Of a stretch of 40,555 nt of DNA, positions 1 through 7,517 are shown piece after piece. Position 1 is the first letter of the stretch. Every line of letters starts with the position of its first letter. Origin of the DNA: an uncultured Catenibacillus sp. (GTDB lineage: Bacteria; Bacillota; Clostridia; Lachnospirales; Lachnospiraceae); the NCBI GenBank assembly GCA_934339005.1, contig CAKRHR010000024.1, positions 1 to 40,555 of the forward strand, given 5' to 3'. The translations under genes and the position numbers were made by a program. The notes under the pieces are model-generated. The model made no database searches. It was not told the DNA's origin and was given only the letters and a program-made list of their open reading frames with translations.

Positions 1-2
1 TT

Positions 3-1523
3 TTGGGAGTGGGCAGTGCGAGATTTTCTGCGCTTGCAGGGCAGGGTCTTGGGGCAAACATCAGAAAAGCAGAATATCAAAAGCTGCAGTCCTATTCATT
101 TTCAAATATAGACCATTTCAGTGTATCTTCCTTGGTGACACGACTGACAAGTGATGTGACAAATATCCAAAACGCAGTATCCACCGGCATGCGTCCCTTT
201 GGACGAAGCCCTGTGATGCTCATATTTGCAACAACGCTGGCATTTCGTATCAATTCAACATTAGCTTTTGTTTTCCTTGTAGCACTTCCGGTGCTTGCGA
301 TTTTACTGACGATAATCATTATCAATGTAGGTCCAAGGTATGGCCGTATGCAAGATGCCGTTGATCTTGTCAACCGATGTATCGAAGAAAATCTGACGGC
401 CATCAGAGTTGTAAAATCTTACGTGCGCGGCGATTATGAAGCCAAGAAATTTGAAAAAGTAAATCAGAATCTGAAAGAGGAGTCCGAAAGTGCCTTTGGT
501 ACAGCCGTATTAAATATGCCTGCAATGCAGGTTGTTATGTATGGTACGATTCTTGGTATTTTAATGATTGGCGGTCGCTTGATTTATTCAGGACAGATGA
601 TGGTCGGACAGTTGACATCATTTTTAAGTTATGTGCTTTTGATATTAAATTCCTTAATGATGATGTCCAATGTGTTCCTTTTGATGACACGTTCACTGGC
701 ATCTGTGGGCCGAATCATGGAGGTTATTGATGAAAAAATTGATATTACCGATGAAGCGGCAGAAGATATTGCAGTGACAAAGGGTGACATTGAATTTGAA
801 CATGTGTGGTTTAAATATAAATCAACTGCCAAAGAATATGTGCTTTCAGATATTTCATTTCATATTCAGGCAGGACAGACCGTTGGCATCATCGGTCAGA
901 CTGGCGCTTCAAAGACAACACTGATACAGCTTATCCCAAGACTGTACGATGCGACAGAAGGTGAAATCAAGATTGACGGTGTGGATGTAAAAAAATATCC
1001 GATAAGACATTTAAGAGATGCCATTGCCGTAGTATTACAGAAAAATACATTATTTTCAGGATCGCTGATAGATAATCTGCGCTGGGGAAATGAAAATGCC
1101 AGCCTTGAACAGATTAATGAAGCCTGCAGCATTGCCTGTGTAGACGAATTTATTGACAGACTTCCGGGTGGACTTGATGCTGAGATGGGGCAGGAGGGTG
1201 TTAATGTGTCTGGTGGACAAAAACAAAGAATTTGTATTGCCAGAGCCATTTTAAAGAAACCAAAGGTACTGATACTTGATGATTCAACGAGTGCCGTAGA
1301 TACAGCAACCGAGGCAAACATCAGAAATGCCCTTGCAAAAAAACTGCCAGAGATGACAAAGATTATCATTGCACAGCGTATATCCTCCGTGCGCCATGCC
1401 AATCAGATTATCATTATGGATGGTGGCCGGATTAATGCCATCGGCACCCATGATAGTTTACTTAAAACAAATAAAATTTACCAGGAAATTTATGAATCAC
1501 AGAAGGAAGGAGTTGAGCTTTAA
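3..1523 (+). CDS. ABC exporter subunit with degenerate ATPase site (5' partial)
   Basis: Half-transporter of an ABC exporter: membrane domain followed by ATPase domain. About 506 residues are in view; the family is usually near 580, so the first membrane helix lies upstream of the window and the apparent TTG start is not real. The ATPase domain has Walker A GQTGASKT (visible residues 298-305, with Ser where Gly normally precedes the Lys), signature VSGGQ (402-406), Walker B ending Asp-Asp (426-427) in place of Asp-Glu, and Gln458 in place of the H-loop His. These changes mark the non-catalytic partner of a heterodimeric exporter, as in the TM287/288 type. The stop codon overlaps the next gene's ATG (TAATG), so translation is probably coupled. 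Substrate is unknown; drug or peptide export is inferred from the family and the MarR neighbour. Confidence 0.93.
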   Translation: MGVGSARFSALAGQGLGANIRKAEYQKLQSYSFSNIDHFSVSSLVTRLTSDVTNIQNAVSTGMRPFGRSPVMLIFATTLAFRINSTLAFVFLVALPVLAILLTIIIINVGPRYGRMQDAVDLVNRCIEENLTAIRVVKSYVRGDYEAKKFEKVNQNLKEESESAFGTAVLNMPAMQVVMYGTILGILMIGGRLIYSGQMMVGQLTSFLSYVLLILNSLMMMSNVFLLMTRSLASVGRIMEVIDEKIDITDEAAEDIAVTKGDIEFEHVWFKYKSTAKEYVLSDISFHIQAGQTVGIIGQTGASKTTLIQLIPRLYDATEGEIKIDGVDVKKYPIRHLRDAIAVVLQKNTLFSGSLIDNLRWGNENASLEQINEACSIACVDEFIDRLPGGLDAEMGQEGVNVSGGQKQRICIARAILKKPKVLILDDSTSAVDTATEANIRNALAKKLPEMTKIIIAQRISSVRHANQIIIMDGGRINAIGTHDSLLKTNKIYQEIYESQKEGVEL

Positions 1524-3370
1524 TGGCAAAATATGTCGGATATAAAAGGCCAAAGAACACAAAGAAAACCATGAAGCACCTCCTTGCATATCTTGGGCAT
1601 TATAAATGGACATTTTTACTGATTGCAGTTCTAGTATTTATCAGTGCAGGAGCAGGTATTATGGGAACTTATCTCATTAAACCTGTTGTGAACCGGTTTA
1701 TCGTACCGGGCAATATGCGCGGACTTCTGACTGCTGTGTGCGGTATGGGTGTTATGTATGCCTGCGGGGCATTGTCAACCTTTGGCTATAACAGGCTCAT
1801 GGTGCATACATCACAAAAAGTCATCAGCGATATCCGAAGAGATTTGTTTAAGCATACTCAAAAGCTGCCATTGAACTATTTTGATACACATACCCACGGT
1901 GAGATTATGAGCCGTTTCACAAATGATATTGATACTGTGCAGGAGGCGATGAACAACAGTTTTGCAATGGTCATTCAAAGCTTTCTGACACTGTTTGGCA
2001 CAATCACAATGATGCTTGTATTAAGCGTCCGTCTGACATTAATCGTTATTATATTTATGATTTTCATTTTTATTTTCATTAAATATAATGGCAAACGCAG
2101 TAAAAAGTATTATAACAAACAGCAGACTGAACTTGGTAACATTAACGGTTTCGTGCAGGAAATGATGGCAGGCCAGAAGGTTGAAAAGATTTTTAACCAT
2201 GAGAAAATAAATTTTGAAAAATTCTGTAAGATGAATGAGAGTTTCAGAAAAGAATCTACAAATGCGCTGGCATATTCAGGTATGCTTGTGCCGGTGATTG
2301 TAAGTCTTTCCTATTTTAATTACGCTGTATCTGCCTGTGTCGGCGGTATCTTTGTCATCAAAGGCATTATGGATTTGGGCAGTATTTCAGCTTATCTTGT
2401 TTATGTCAGACAGAGTGCAATGCCGTTAAATCAATTTACACAACAGGTAAATTTCATAATGTCAGCCCTGGCTGGTGCAGAGCGTATCTTTGAAATGATG
2501 GATGAAACCGAGGAAGTGGATGAAGGTAAAGTGACATTGTGTAATGCTTATAAAAACACAGATAGCACACTGACTGAAAGCAGGGAAAACACAGGTGTAT
2601 TTGCCTGGAAGCTGTCAGATGGACAGCTTGTAGAACTTAAAGGTGATGTCAGATTTAACGATGTGGTCTTTGGTTATGTACCTGAAAAGAAAGTTTTAAA
2701 TCGAATTTCACTTTTTGCAAAGCCGGGTCAGAAGATTGCATTCGTAGGTTCTACCGGTGCAGGCAAAACAACCATTGTCAATCTTATTAATCGATTTTAT
2801 GATATACAGTCAGGCACGATTACTTATGATGGCATTGATATCAGAGATATAAAAAAAGACGATTTAAGAAATTCACTGGCGATGGTGATTCAGGACACCC
2901 ATTTATTTACAGGAACGATTGCGGATAATATCCGTTATGGCAAACTGGACGCAACCGATGAAGAAGTCAGAGAAGCGGCACGAATCGCGAATGCAGAGTT
3001 TTTTATCACGCGACTGCCTCAGGGTTACGATACAATGCTTTATGCAGACGGCAGCAATCTGTCACAGGGTCAAAGACAGCTTATTGCGATTGCCCGGGCA
3101 GCTATTGCCAAACCTCCAGTGCTTATTCTGGATGAGGCCACAAGTTCGATCGATACACGAACAGAACGCCTGATTGAGAAAGGCATGGATGCCATCATGG
3201 AAGGCAGAACGGTCTTTGTCATTGCACACAGACTTTCCACCGTCAGAAACTCAAATGCCATTATGGTGCTTGAAAAGGGCAAGGTGATTGAACGAGGCAA
3301 TCACGATGAACTGCTGGCGCAAAAGGGCAGATATTACCAGTTGTATACGGGGCAATTTGAACTTGAATGA
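1523..3370 (+). CDS. ABC exporter subunit with canonical ATPase site
   Basis: Second half of the heterodimeric ABC exporter, 615 residues: membrane domain (about 1-325) fused to an ATPase domain (about 370-610). Walker A is GSTGAGKT (409-416), the signature LSQGQ (513-517), Walker B LILDE with catalytic Glu538, and the H-loop His is His569. All catalytic residues are present, which complements the degenerate partner encoded just upstream. A linker of about 45 residues between the membrane domain and the ATPase, seen around 326-370, is common in this subfamily. The start overlaps the previous stop by one base. It is followed within 10 bases by a MarR gene, so the three probably form one operon. 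The transported substrate cannot be read from sequence. Confidence 0.95.
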   Translation: MAKYVGYKRPKNTKKTMKHLLAYLGHYKWTFLLIAVLVFISAGAGIMGTYLIKPVVNRFIVPGNMRGLLTAVCGMGVMYACGALSTFGYNRLMVHTSQKVISDIRRDLFKHTQKLPLNYFDTHTHGEIMSRFTNDIDTVQEAMNNSFAMVIQSFLTLFGTITMMLVLSVRLTLIVIIFMIFIFIFIKYNGKRSKKYYNKQQTELGNINGFVQEMMAGQKVEKIFNHEKINFEKFCKMNESFRKESTNALAYSGMLVPVIVSLSYFNYAVSACVGGIFVIKGIMDLGSISAYLVYVRQSAMPLNQFTQQVNFIMSALAGAERIFEMMDETEEVDEGKVTLCNAYKNTDSTLTESRENTGVFAWKLSDGQLVELKGDVRFNDVVFGYVPEKKVLNRISLFAKPGQKIAFVGSTGAGKTTIVNLINRFYDIQSGTITYDGIDIRDIKKDDLRNSLAMVIQDTHLFTGTIADNIRYGKLDATDEEVREAARIANAEFFITRLPQGYDTMLYADGSNLSQGQRQLIAIARAAIAKPPVLILDEATSSIDTRTERLIEKGMDAIMEGRTVFVIAHRLSTVRNSNAIMVLEKGKVIERGNHDELLAQKGRYYQLYTGQFELE

Positions 3371-3380
3371 GGGGAAAATT

Positions 3381-3842
3381 ATGGATAATGTAATAAAAAA
3401 TGCATTTTTTGATATAGAAATGCTTCGGCGACGACTCGTCAGACCATTTCTTATAGATCTTGGGATGACGGTGGGACAGGGGCAGCCAAGAATTTTGATG
3501 AAATTAAGAGAAGCAGGACCAATGAACCAGCGTGAACTTGCAGATAATTGCCTCATGGATGTGACAACGATGTCAAGAACGTTGGACAGAATGGAAAAAG
3601 AAGATTTGGTCAGACGTGAACGAAATCCACAGAGCAGACGCTCCTGGAATATTGCCCTGACAAAGTCCGGTGCAAAAAAAGCAGAAGAAGTATTTAAAAT
3701 TTTTAAATATGTCGATACGGTGATTTATCAGGAATTAAGTGAGGATGAACTAAAACTTTTAACCCGGATAACAGACAAAGTAGAAAAAAATCTGTGGGAA
3801 GCAATAGAACGTGAAGAAGAAAACAGACGCACAAACGTTTAA
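3381..3842 (+). CDS. MarR-family transcriptional regulator
   Basis: Winged-helix regulator of 153 residues, the normal MarR length. The DNA-binding part is seen in the stretch containing MNQRELADNCLMDVTTMSRT followed by a basic wing (RRERNPQSRRSW), with flanking dimerisation helices. I chose the ATG at 3381 because GAGGGG lies seven bases ahead; an in-frame upstream start at 3288 would lie inside the ABC gene and has no ribosome site. The gene begins 10 bases after the ABC subunit stop, so it is co-transcribed and probably controls the exporter operon, as is usual for MarR-exporter pairs. No ligand can be assigned. The 218 bases after it hold a weak hairpin (CAGAC/GTCTG, 3845-3862) and a possible promoter (TTTACA near 3889), but no further gene. 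Confidence 0.92.
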   Translation: MDNVIKNAFFDIEMLRRRLVRPFLIDLGMTVGQGQPRILMKLREAGPMNQRELADNCLMDVTTMSRTLDRMEKEDLVRRERNPQSRRSWNIALTKSGAKKAEEVFKIFKYVDTVIYQELSEDELKLLTRITDKVEKNLWEAIEREEENRRTNV

Positions 3843-4060
3843 AACAGACCAGTATCCGTCTGCGAAAAATTAAAAAATTTAGAATAGTTTACAAAAAGTT
3901 TAGATAATGTATCTGAGAAATTTATGGTTATCGGTTATCTTTAATTCATAGTAAAAAATCATTGAACCTTAAAGATGTATAAATCTTTCTTAAAGGGACA
4001 ATGATGATTGGAAAAGAAAGCTTGTTAAACAGTGTCAAAGAGCGTCGGGAGGCATCATCA

Positions 4061-4648
4061 ATGAAAACGATAGACCATAAAATTCTTGCAAATTATTTAG
4101 CTTGTAACCTGAATGCAGATACACCTCAGTTATATAAAAATGCTTTCATCCTGGGAAATACAGTACCGGACTGGAATGCGCTGACTTATCTTCATGGATT
4201 TTTTAAAGGACAGAAGTTTCATGGCCATAATTATGAAAATGTGCAGCCGGTCATTGCAAAGATGTATCAAGGATTGAAGCAGAAAAAGCAGTGGGGCATG
4301 TATGATTATTATGCGTTTGGCAAACTGATGCATTATGTGACAGATTCATTTACTTATCCGCATCATGGCACATATGAGGGTACACTTGGTGAGCACTGCG
4401 CCTATGAAGAAAAGCTGCATGAAACATTTTTACAGGCATTGCAGCTCCATGATTTTTCAAACAATCATGTGCAGTCATTTGAAAATCTGGATGAGATGGA
4501 GACTCTGCATCAGTCATATATTGAAAATGCCGGTGAATGTGCGTGGGATTGCCACTTTATTTTCAGAGCAACTGAAGCGATGCTGCAGCTTGAAGTTAAA
4601 GATGAAGCATATGGCAAAGTACAGTTGCCAAAAACAAGTGAGGCCTGA
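4061..4648 (+). CDS. zinc-dependent phospholipase C-like protein
   Basis: 195-residue protein of the Zn_dep_PLPC (PF00882) type, the fold of clostridial alpha-toxin and nuclease P1. Supporting residues are an early His (IDHKIL), GNTVPDWN, FHGHNYEN, the helix AFGKLMHYVTDSFTYPHH with two or more zinc-ligand candidates, and EHCAYEEKLHE. No signal peptide is visible, so this is probably a cytoplasmic housekeeping member and not a secreted toxin. The start at 4061 is preferred because GGGAGG lies eight bases upstream. An in-frame ATG at 4001 also has a ribosome-like AAAGGG at 3992 and would add 20 residues lacking family character. A small hairpin (AAAGAT/ATCTTT, 3971-3988) precedes that upstream start. 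It lies 84 bases ahead of a PAP2 phosphatase; together they suggest phospholipid turnover. Confidence 0.82.
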   Translation: MKTIDHKILANYLACNLNADTPQLYKNAFILGNTVPDWNALTYLHGFFKGQKFHGHNYENVQPVIAKMYQGLKQKKQWGMYDYYAFGKLMHYVTDSFTYPHHGTYEGTLGEHCAYEEKLHETFLQALQLHDFSNNHVQSFENLDEMETLHQSYIENAGECAWDCHFIFRATEAMLQLEVKDEAYGKVQLPKTSEA

Positions 4649-4655
4649 ATAAAAA

Positions 4656-4742
4656 ATGAAAAAGAAAACGATGATGCTTGGTATACTTTTGGTTGTTGGC
4701 ATGCAGATGATTAAAGAAAGAAGTGAGAAGAATGAGCATTGA
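4656..4742 (+). CDS. possible 28-residue hydrophobic peptide overlapping the PAP2 start
   Basis: A short reading frame, ATG at 4656 to TGA at 4742, encodes a Lys-rich start (MKKKTMM), a hydrophobic core (LGILLVVGM) and a charged tail. Its 3' end overlaps the PAP2 start by 11 bases in another frame, an arrangement that would allow coupled translation. The ribosome site is poor (A-rich only), so this may be chance. I include it because the composition is that of a single membrane-spanning peptide. Confidence 0.25.
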   Translation: MKKKTMMLGILLVVGMQMIKERSEKNEH

Positions 4743-5277
4743 ATTTCATATATTGGACTTGCTTCAGGGATTGCATACCCCTGTGGGCGATGTACTTATG
4801 GTATTTTTTTCAAGACTGGCAGACAGTGGATTTATATGGATAGTACTTGGATTGGTGTTACTTATTTTTCCAAAGCAAAGAAAAACAGGCATGCTGGTAG
4901 CAGTAGCACTGATATTGGATGTGATTTTGTGTAATGGCATTTTGAAACATTTGTTTGCGAGAGTTCGTCCGTATGATGTGAATCAGGCGGTACAGCTTTT
5001 AGTTCAAAAGTTATCAGATTTTTCCTTCCCATCAGGACATTCAGCAGCATCCTTTGCAGCAGTAACGGCATTGTTTTTTTCAAAAAAGAAGCAGTTGTGG
5101 ATTCCTTCCCTTGTACTGGCTGTGATTATCTGCTTCTCGAGAATGTATTTGTATGTACATTATCCGACAGATATTCTTGGAGGCGCTCTTGTCGGTGTGA
5201 TATGCGGTGTGCTTGGTTATCTGATTTGTACGAAGCTGCTACCTGAAAAGTGGTGGCAGTTGATTCGGGCAAAATAA
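4732..5277 (+). CDS. PAP2-family membrane phosphatase
   Basis: Integral membrane phosphatase of 181 residues, the normal size for small bacterial PAP2 enzymes acting on undecaprenyl pyrophosphate or phosphatidic acid-type lipids. All three family motifs are present: K-x6-RP (Lys72 to Pro80, KHLFARVRP), PSGH (100-103) and SR-x5-H-x3-D (Ser136, Arg137, His143, Asp147). Hydrophobic segments surround these motifs. ATG 4732 is chosen over the in-frame GTG at 4723 because it gives the usual short N-terminus before the first helix; the ribosome site is weak for both. Neighbours are the phospholipase C-like gene upstream and a PspC-domain gene downstream with its own promoter. The exact lipid substrate is not determined by the motifs. 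Confidence 0.9.
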   Translation: MSIEFHILDLLQGLHTPVGDVLMVFFSRLADSGFIWIVLGLVLLIFPKQRKTGMLVAVALILDVILCNGILKHLFARVRPYDVNQAVQLLVQKLSDFSFPSGHSAASFAAVTALFFSKKKQLWIPSLVLAVIICFSRMYLYVHYPTDILGGALVGVICGVLGYLICTKLLPEKWWQLIRAK

Positions 5278-5368
5278 AGATTTACCGGTGTTCTATTAGT
5301 AAATTTGCAGCTAAGGCATAAGCGTGCGATGCGTAAAAATAAGCTGTACATCCCTGGCGGGGCATTGA

Positions 5369-5397
5369 TTGACACTGGATTTTGAGTTTGCTATAAT
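5369..5397 (+). promoter_or_regulatory. consensus sigma-A promoter for the PspC-domain gene
   Basis: TTGACA (5369-5374), a 17-base spacer, and TATAAT (5392-5397): a perfect match to the vegetative consensus. Transcription would start near 5404, leaving a leader of about 125 bases before the gene at 5529. Confidence 0.85.
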
Positions 5398-5436
5398 TGT
5401 GTTTGTAGCTGATAAACCTGATGATTAGAAAATGGA

Positions 5437-5509
5437 CTGTGCATAAGTAAACATCTGATAAGGTTTTTTGCTTATCAGAATTTAGGAAAATGAAAATAAC
5501 ATTGCACAG
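5437..5509 (+). other. folded 5' leader of the PspC-domain gene
   Basis: Two perfect nested inverted repeats: CTGTGCA (5437-5443) with TGCACAG (5503-5509), enclosing CTGATAAG (5455-5462) with CTTATCAG (5471-5478). The outer arm ends eight bases before the GGAGG ribosome site (5517-5521). The fold sits inside the transcript predicted from the promoter at 5369 and could influence translation or transcript stability. I do not recognise a known riboswitch class. Confidence 0.5.
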
Positions 5510-5528
5510 ATATAATGGAGGCATAGGG

Positions 5529-5723
5529 ATGGACAATAAAAAGTTATATAAATCAAATACAGATAAAAAAATCTGTGGTGTCTGTGGTGGTATTGCTGAG
5601 TTCTTCGGTATTGACTCAACACTTGTACGTCTTGGCTGGGTTATATTTTGTGCCCTTGGCGGCAGCGGTGTTTTAGCTTACATTATTGCCGCTCTGATTA
5701 TACCGGAATTTCCATATAAATAG
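5529..5723 (+). CDS. small PspC-domain membrane protein
   Basis: 64-residue protein that is essentially one PspC domain (PF04024): KKLYKSNTDKKICGVCGGIA, then FFGIDSTLVRLGWVIF and a glycine-rich membrane segment (ALGGSGVLAYIIAALIIPE). PspC domains occur in envelope-stress proteins; small stand-alone versions are common in Clostridia and their function is not well defined. The start at 5529 is set by GGAGG seven bases ahead; an upstream in-frame ATG at 5490 has no ribosome site and falls inside the folded leader. It is monocistronic: a consensus promoter lies at 5369 and a strong hairpin follows at 5749. The high-quality promoter suggests abundant expression unless the leader limits it. Confidence 0.88.
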   Translation: MDNKKLYKSNTDKKICGVCGGIAEFFGIDSTLVRLGWVIFCALGGSGVLAYIIAALIIPEFPYK

Positions 5724-5748
5724 TGGATGAAAAATAATAACAAATTTT

Positions 5749-5823
5749 AAAGCGGTATTATCCCCTCAAAGGTGTCAGGAATACTTATTCTGGCAAATAT
5801 TTGAGTGTGATAATACCGCTTTT
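5749..5823 (+). terminator. three-tier hairpin terminator after the PspC-domain gene
   Basis: The 14-base arms starting at 5749 (AAAGCGGTATTATC) and ending at 5822 (GATAATACCGCTTT) are perfectly complementary. Inside them CTCAAA (5765-5770) pairs with TTTGAG (5800-5805), and the tip can pair AATA with TATT. A short T run follows. The remainder of the 323-base gene-free stretch 5724-6046 is AT-rich with nothing recognisable until the promoter at 5971. Confidence 0.7.
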
Positions 5824-5970
5824 AATATTGCTAAACAATTTATAATATGTGTATTAAAAGTAAATTCCAAGTATTGTCGTATATATATTATTACTGCATT
5901 TCTACATAATTCACACAATTATTGGCTGCCTCAAATGCTCATAAAACAGATAAATTAAGAAAACTTTTAA

Positions 5971-5999
5971 TTTACAGTATCATCAAAAATGTGTAAAAT
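5971..5999 (+). promoter_or_regulatory. promoter for the GH32 operon
   Basis: TTTACA (5971-5976), a 17-base spacer and TAAAAT (5994-5999) resemble a sigma-A promoter. Predicted start near 6006 gives a leader of about 40 bases. No clear catabolite (cre) site or sucrose-repressor operator was recognised next to it. Confidence 0.65.
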
Positions 6000-6046
6000 T
6001 AAGACAAAAACCCTGCTAATTTTGAAGAAAAATGAGGAATATGCCT

Positions 6047-7513
6047 ATGAATACACTTGAACGTGCAAATCAATATATCAAGGAGCATCAGTTACCAAAA
6101 ACAGAACTGCCGGTTTTCCATGTAGCACCACCGATTGGCTGGATGAATGACCCGAATGGATTTTCATTTTATCAGAATCGGATTCATTTATTTTATCAGT
6201 TCCATCCATATAGCAAAGAATGGGGACCGATGCACTGGGGACATGTTGTCAGTGATGATTTTATCCGATGGCAGCACATGCCGGTGGCTCTTGCACCAGA
6301 GGAACCCTATGATAATGCAGGCTGTTTTTCGGGTTCTGCGATGTCTGTGGATATGGCATCTAAAATCAGTGTCGATGCCGATGTTCATTTGATTGCCTAC
6401 ACAGGCGTCATGAAGGATTACAGTCAGAATCAGTGTCTGGCAGTGGGGGATGGAAAAACATATCGTAAATTACCGTACAATCCTGTAGTCACAGGAGATA
6501 TGTTGCCGGAGAACTTCAGCCGGGTGGATTTTCGTGATCCTAAAATCTGGAAAGAGGATGACGGTTATTATATGATGGTGGGTAATAAAACACTTGAGGG
6601 CATACCACAGGTGGTTTTATTTCATTCACCAAATTTAAAAACCTGGCACTTTGAATCTGTACTTGCCAGTGCACAGAGTCATGAGCTTGGAACGATGTGG
6701 GAATGTCCGGATTTTTTTGAACTGGAGGGTAAATATGTGCTGATGACTTCACCGCAGGATATGTGTGCAGATGCGACATTCCACAATGGTAATAATTCTG
6801 TGGCGATGATTGGCTCATATCATCCATCGGTACATCAGTTTCATAAACAGGACGTTCAGACTTTAGATGATGGCCTTGATTTTTATGCACCCCAGTCCAT
6901 GCTTATGCCGGATGGCCGCCGCATTATGATTGCCTGGATGCAGTCCTGGGATTCTAATATCCGTCCGGTGGCACCAAAATGGTCCTGCATGATGACGCTG
7001 CCAAGAGAATTGCATCTTGTGGATGGCAAAATCATACAGATGCCGGTCAGAGAAATTAAAAATTATTATGTGGATACGGTAAATATTGAAAATCAGGTAG
7101 TTTCGGGCAAACAGTCGTTTGATGGTATTAGCGGACGTGTCCTTGATATGACAGTGGAAGTGTTTGAGGGTGATTATTCTGAATTTACAGTACATTTTGC
7201 ACATGACGAACGATTTGATACGAAAATCAGTTATGAAAAACGTAAAAATCAATTAGAACTTGACCGTACATATTCCGGTATGGCAAGAGATACAGCGGCT
7301 ATCCGTAAAGTTTGGATGCGTTATCCAAAAGATACTTTAAAATTGCGTATTTTGCTGGATAAATATTCTGCGGAAATATTTGTCAATGATGGTACACAGG
7401 TGTTAAGTACAACATTGTATACACCGTCTGAGGCTGGACAAATCATATTTGAATGTGATGGCAGCGCAAAGATATCGGTGACAAAGCATGCAATAGCGGT
7501 ACAGGAGGATTAA
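6047..7513 (+). CDS. scrB: sucrose-6-phosphate hydrolase / GH32 beta-fructosidase
   Basis: Glycoside hydrolase family 32 enzyme of 488 residues without a signal peptide, so intracellular. It hydrolyses sucrose 6-phosphate or short fructosides to release fructose. The three family motifs are present: WMNDPNG (32-38, nucleophile Asp35), FRDP (162-165, transition-state Asp164) and ECPD (219-222, acid/base Glu219). A C-terminal beta-sandwich follows from about residue 340. ATG 6047 is chosen because GAGGAA lies seven bases upstream; earlier ATGs at 6032 and 6041 have no suitable spacing. There is no PTS transporter or LacI regulator beside it, which is unusual for a sucrose locus; the partner, four bases downstream, is a metallophosphoesterase. 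Substrate choice between sucrose 6-phosphate and fructo-oligosaccharides remains open. Confidence 0.92.
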   Translation: MNTLERANQYIKEHQLPKTELPVFHVAPPIGWMNDPNGFSFYQNRIHLFYQFHPYSKEWGPMHWGHVVSDDFIRWQHMPVALAPEEPYDNAGCFSGSAMSVDMASKISVDADVHLIAYTGVMKDYSQNQCLAVGDGKTYRKLPYNPVVTGDMLPENFSRVDFRDPKIWKEDDGYYMMVGNKTLEGIPQVVLFHSPNLKTWHFESVLASAQSHELGTMWECPDFFELEGKYVLMTSPQDMCADATFHNGNNSVAMIGSYHPSVHQFHKQDVQTLDDGLDFYAPQSMLMPDGRRIMIAWMQSWDSNIRPVAPKWSCMMTLPRELHLVDGKIIQMPVREIKNYYVDTVNIENQVVSGKQSFDGISGRVLDMTVEVFEGDYSEFTVHFAHDERFDTKISYEKRKNQLELDRTYSGMARDTAAIRKVWMRYPKDTLKLRILLDKYSAEIFVNDGTQVLSTTLYTPSEAGQIIFECDGSAKISVTKHAIAVQED

Positions 7514-7517
7514 ACAT

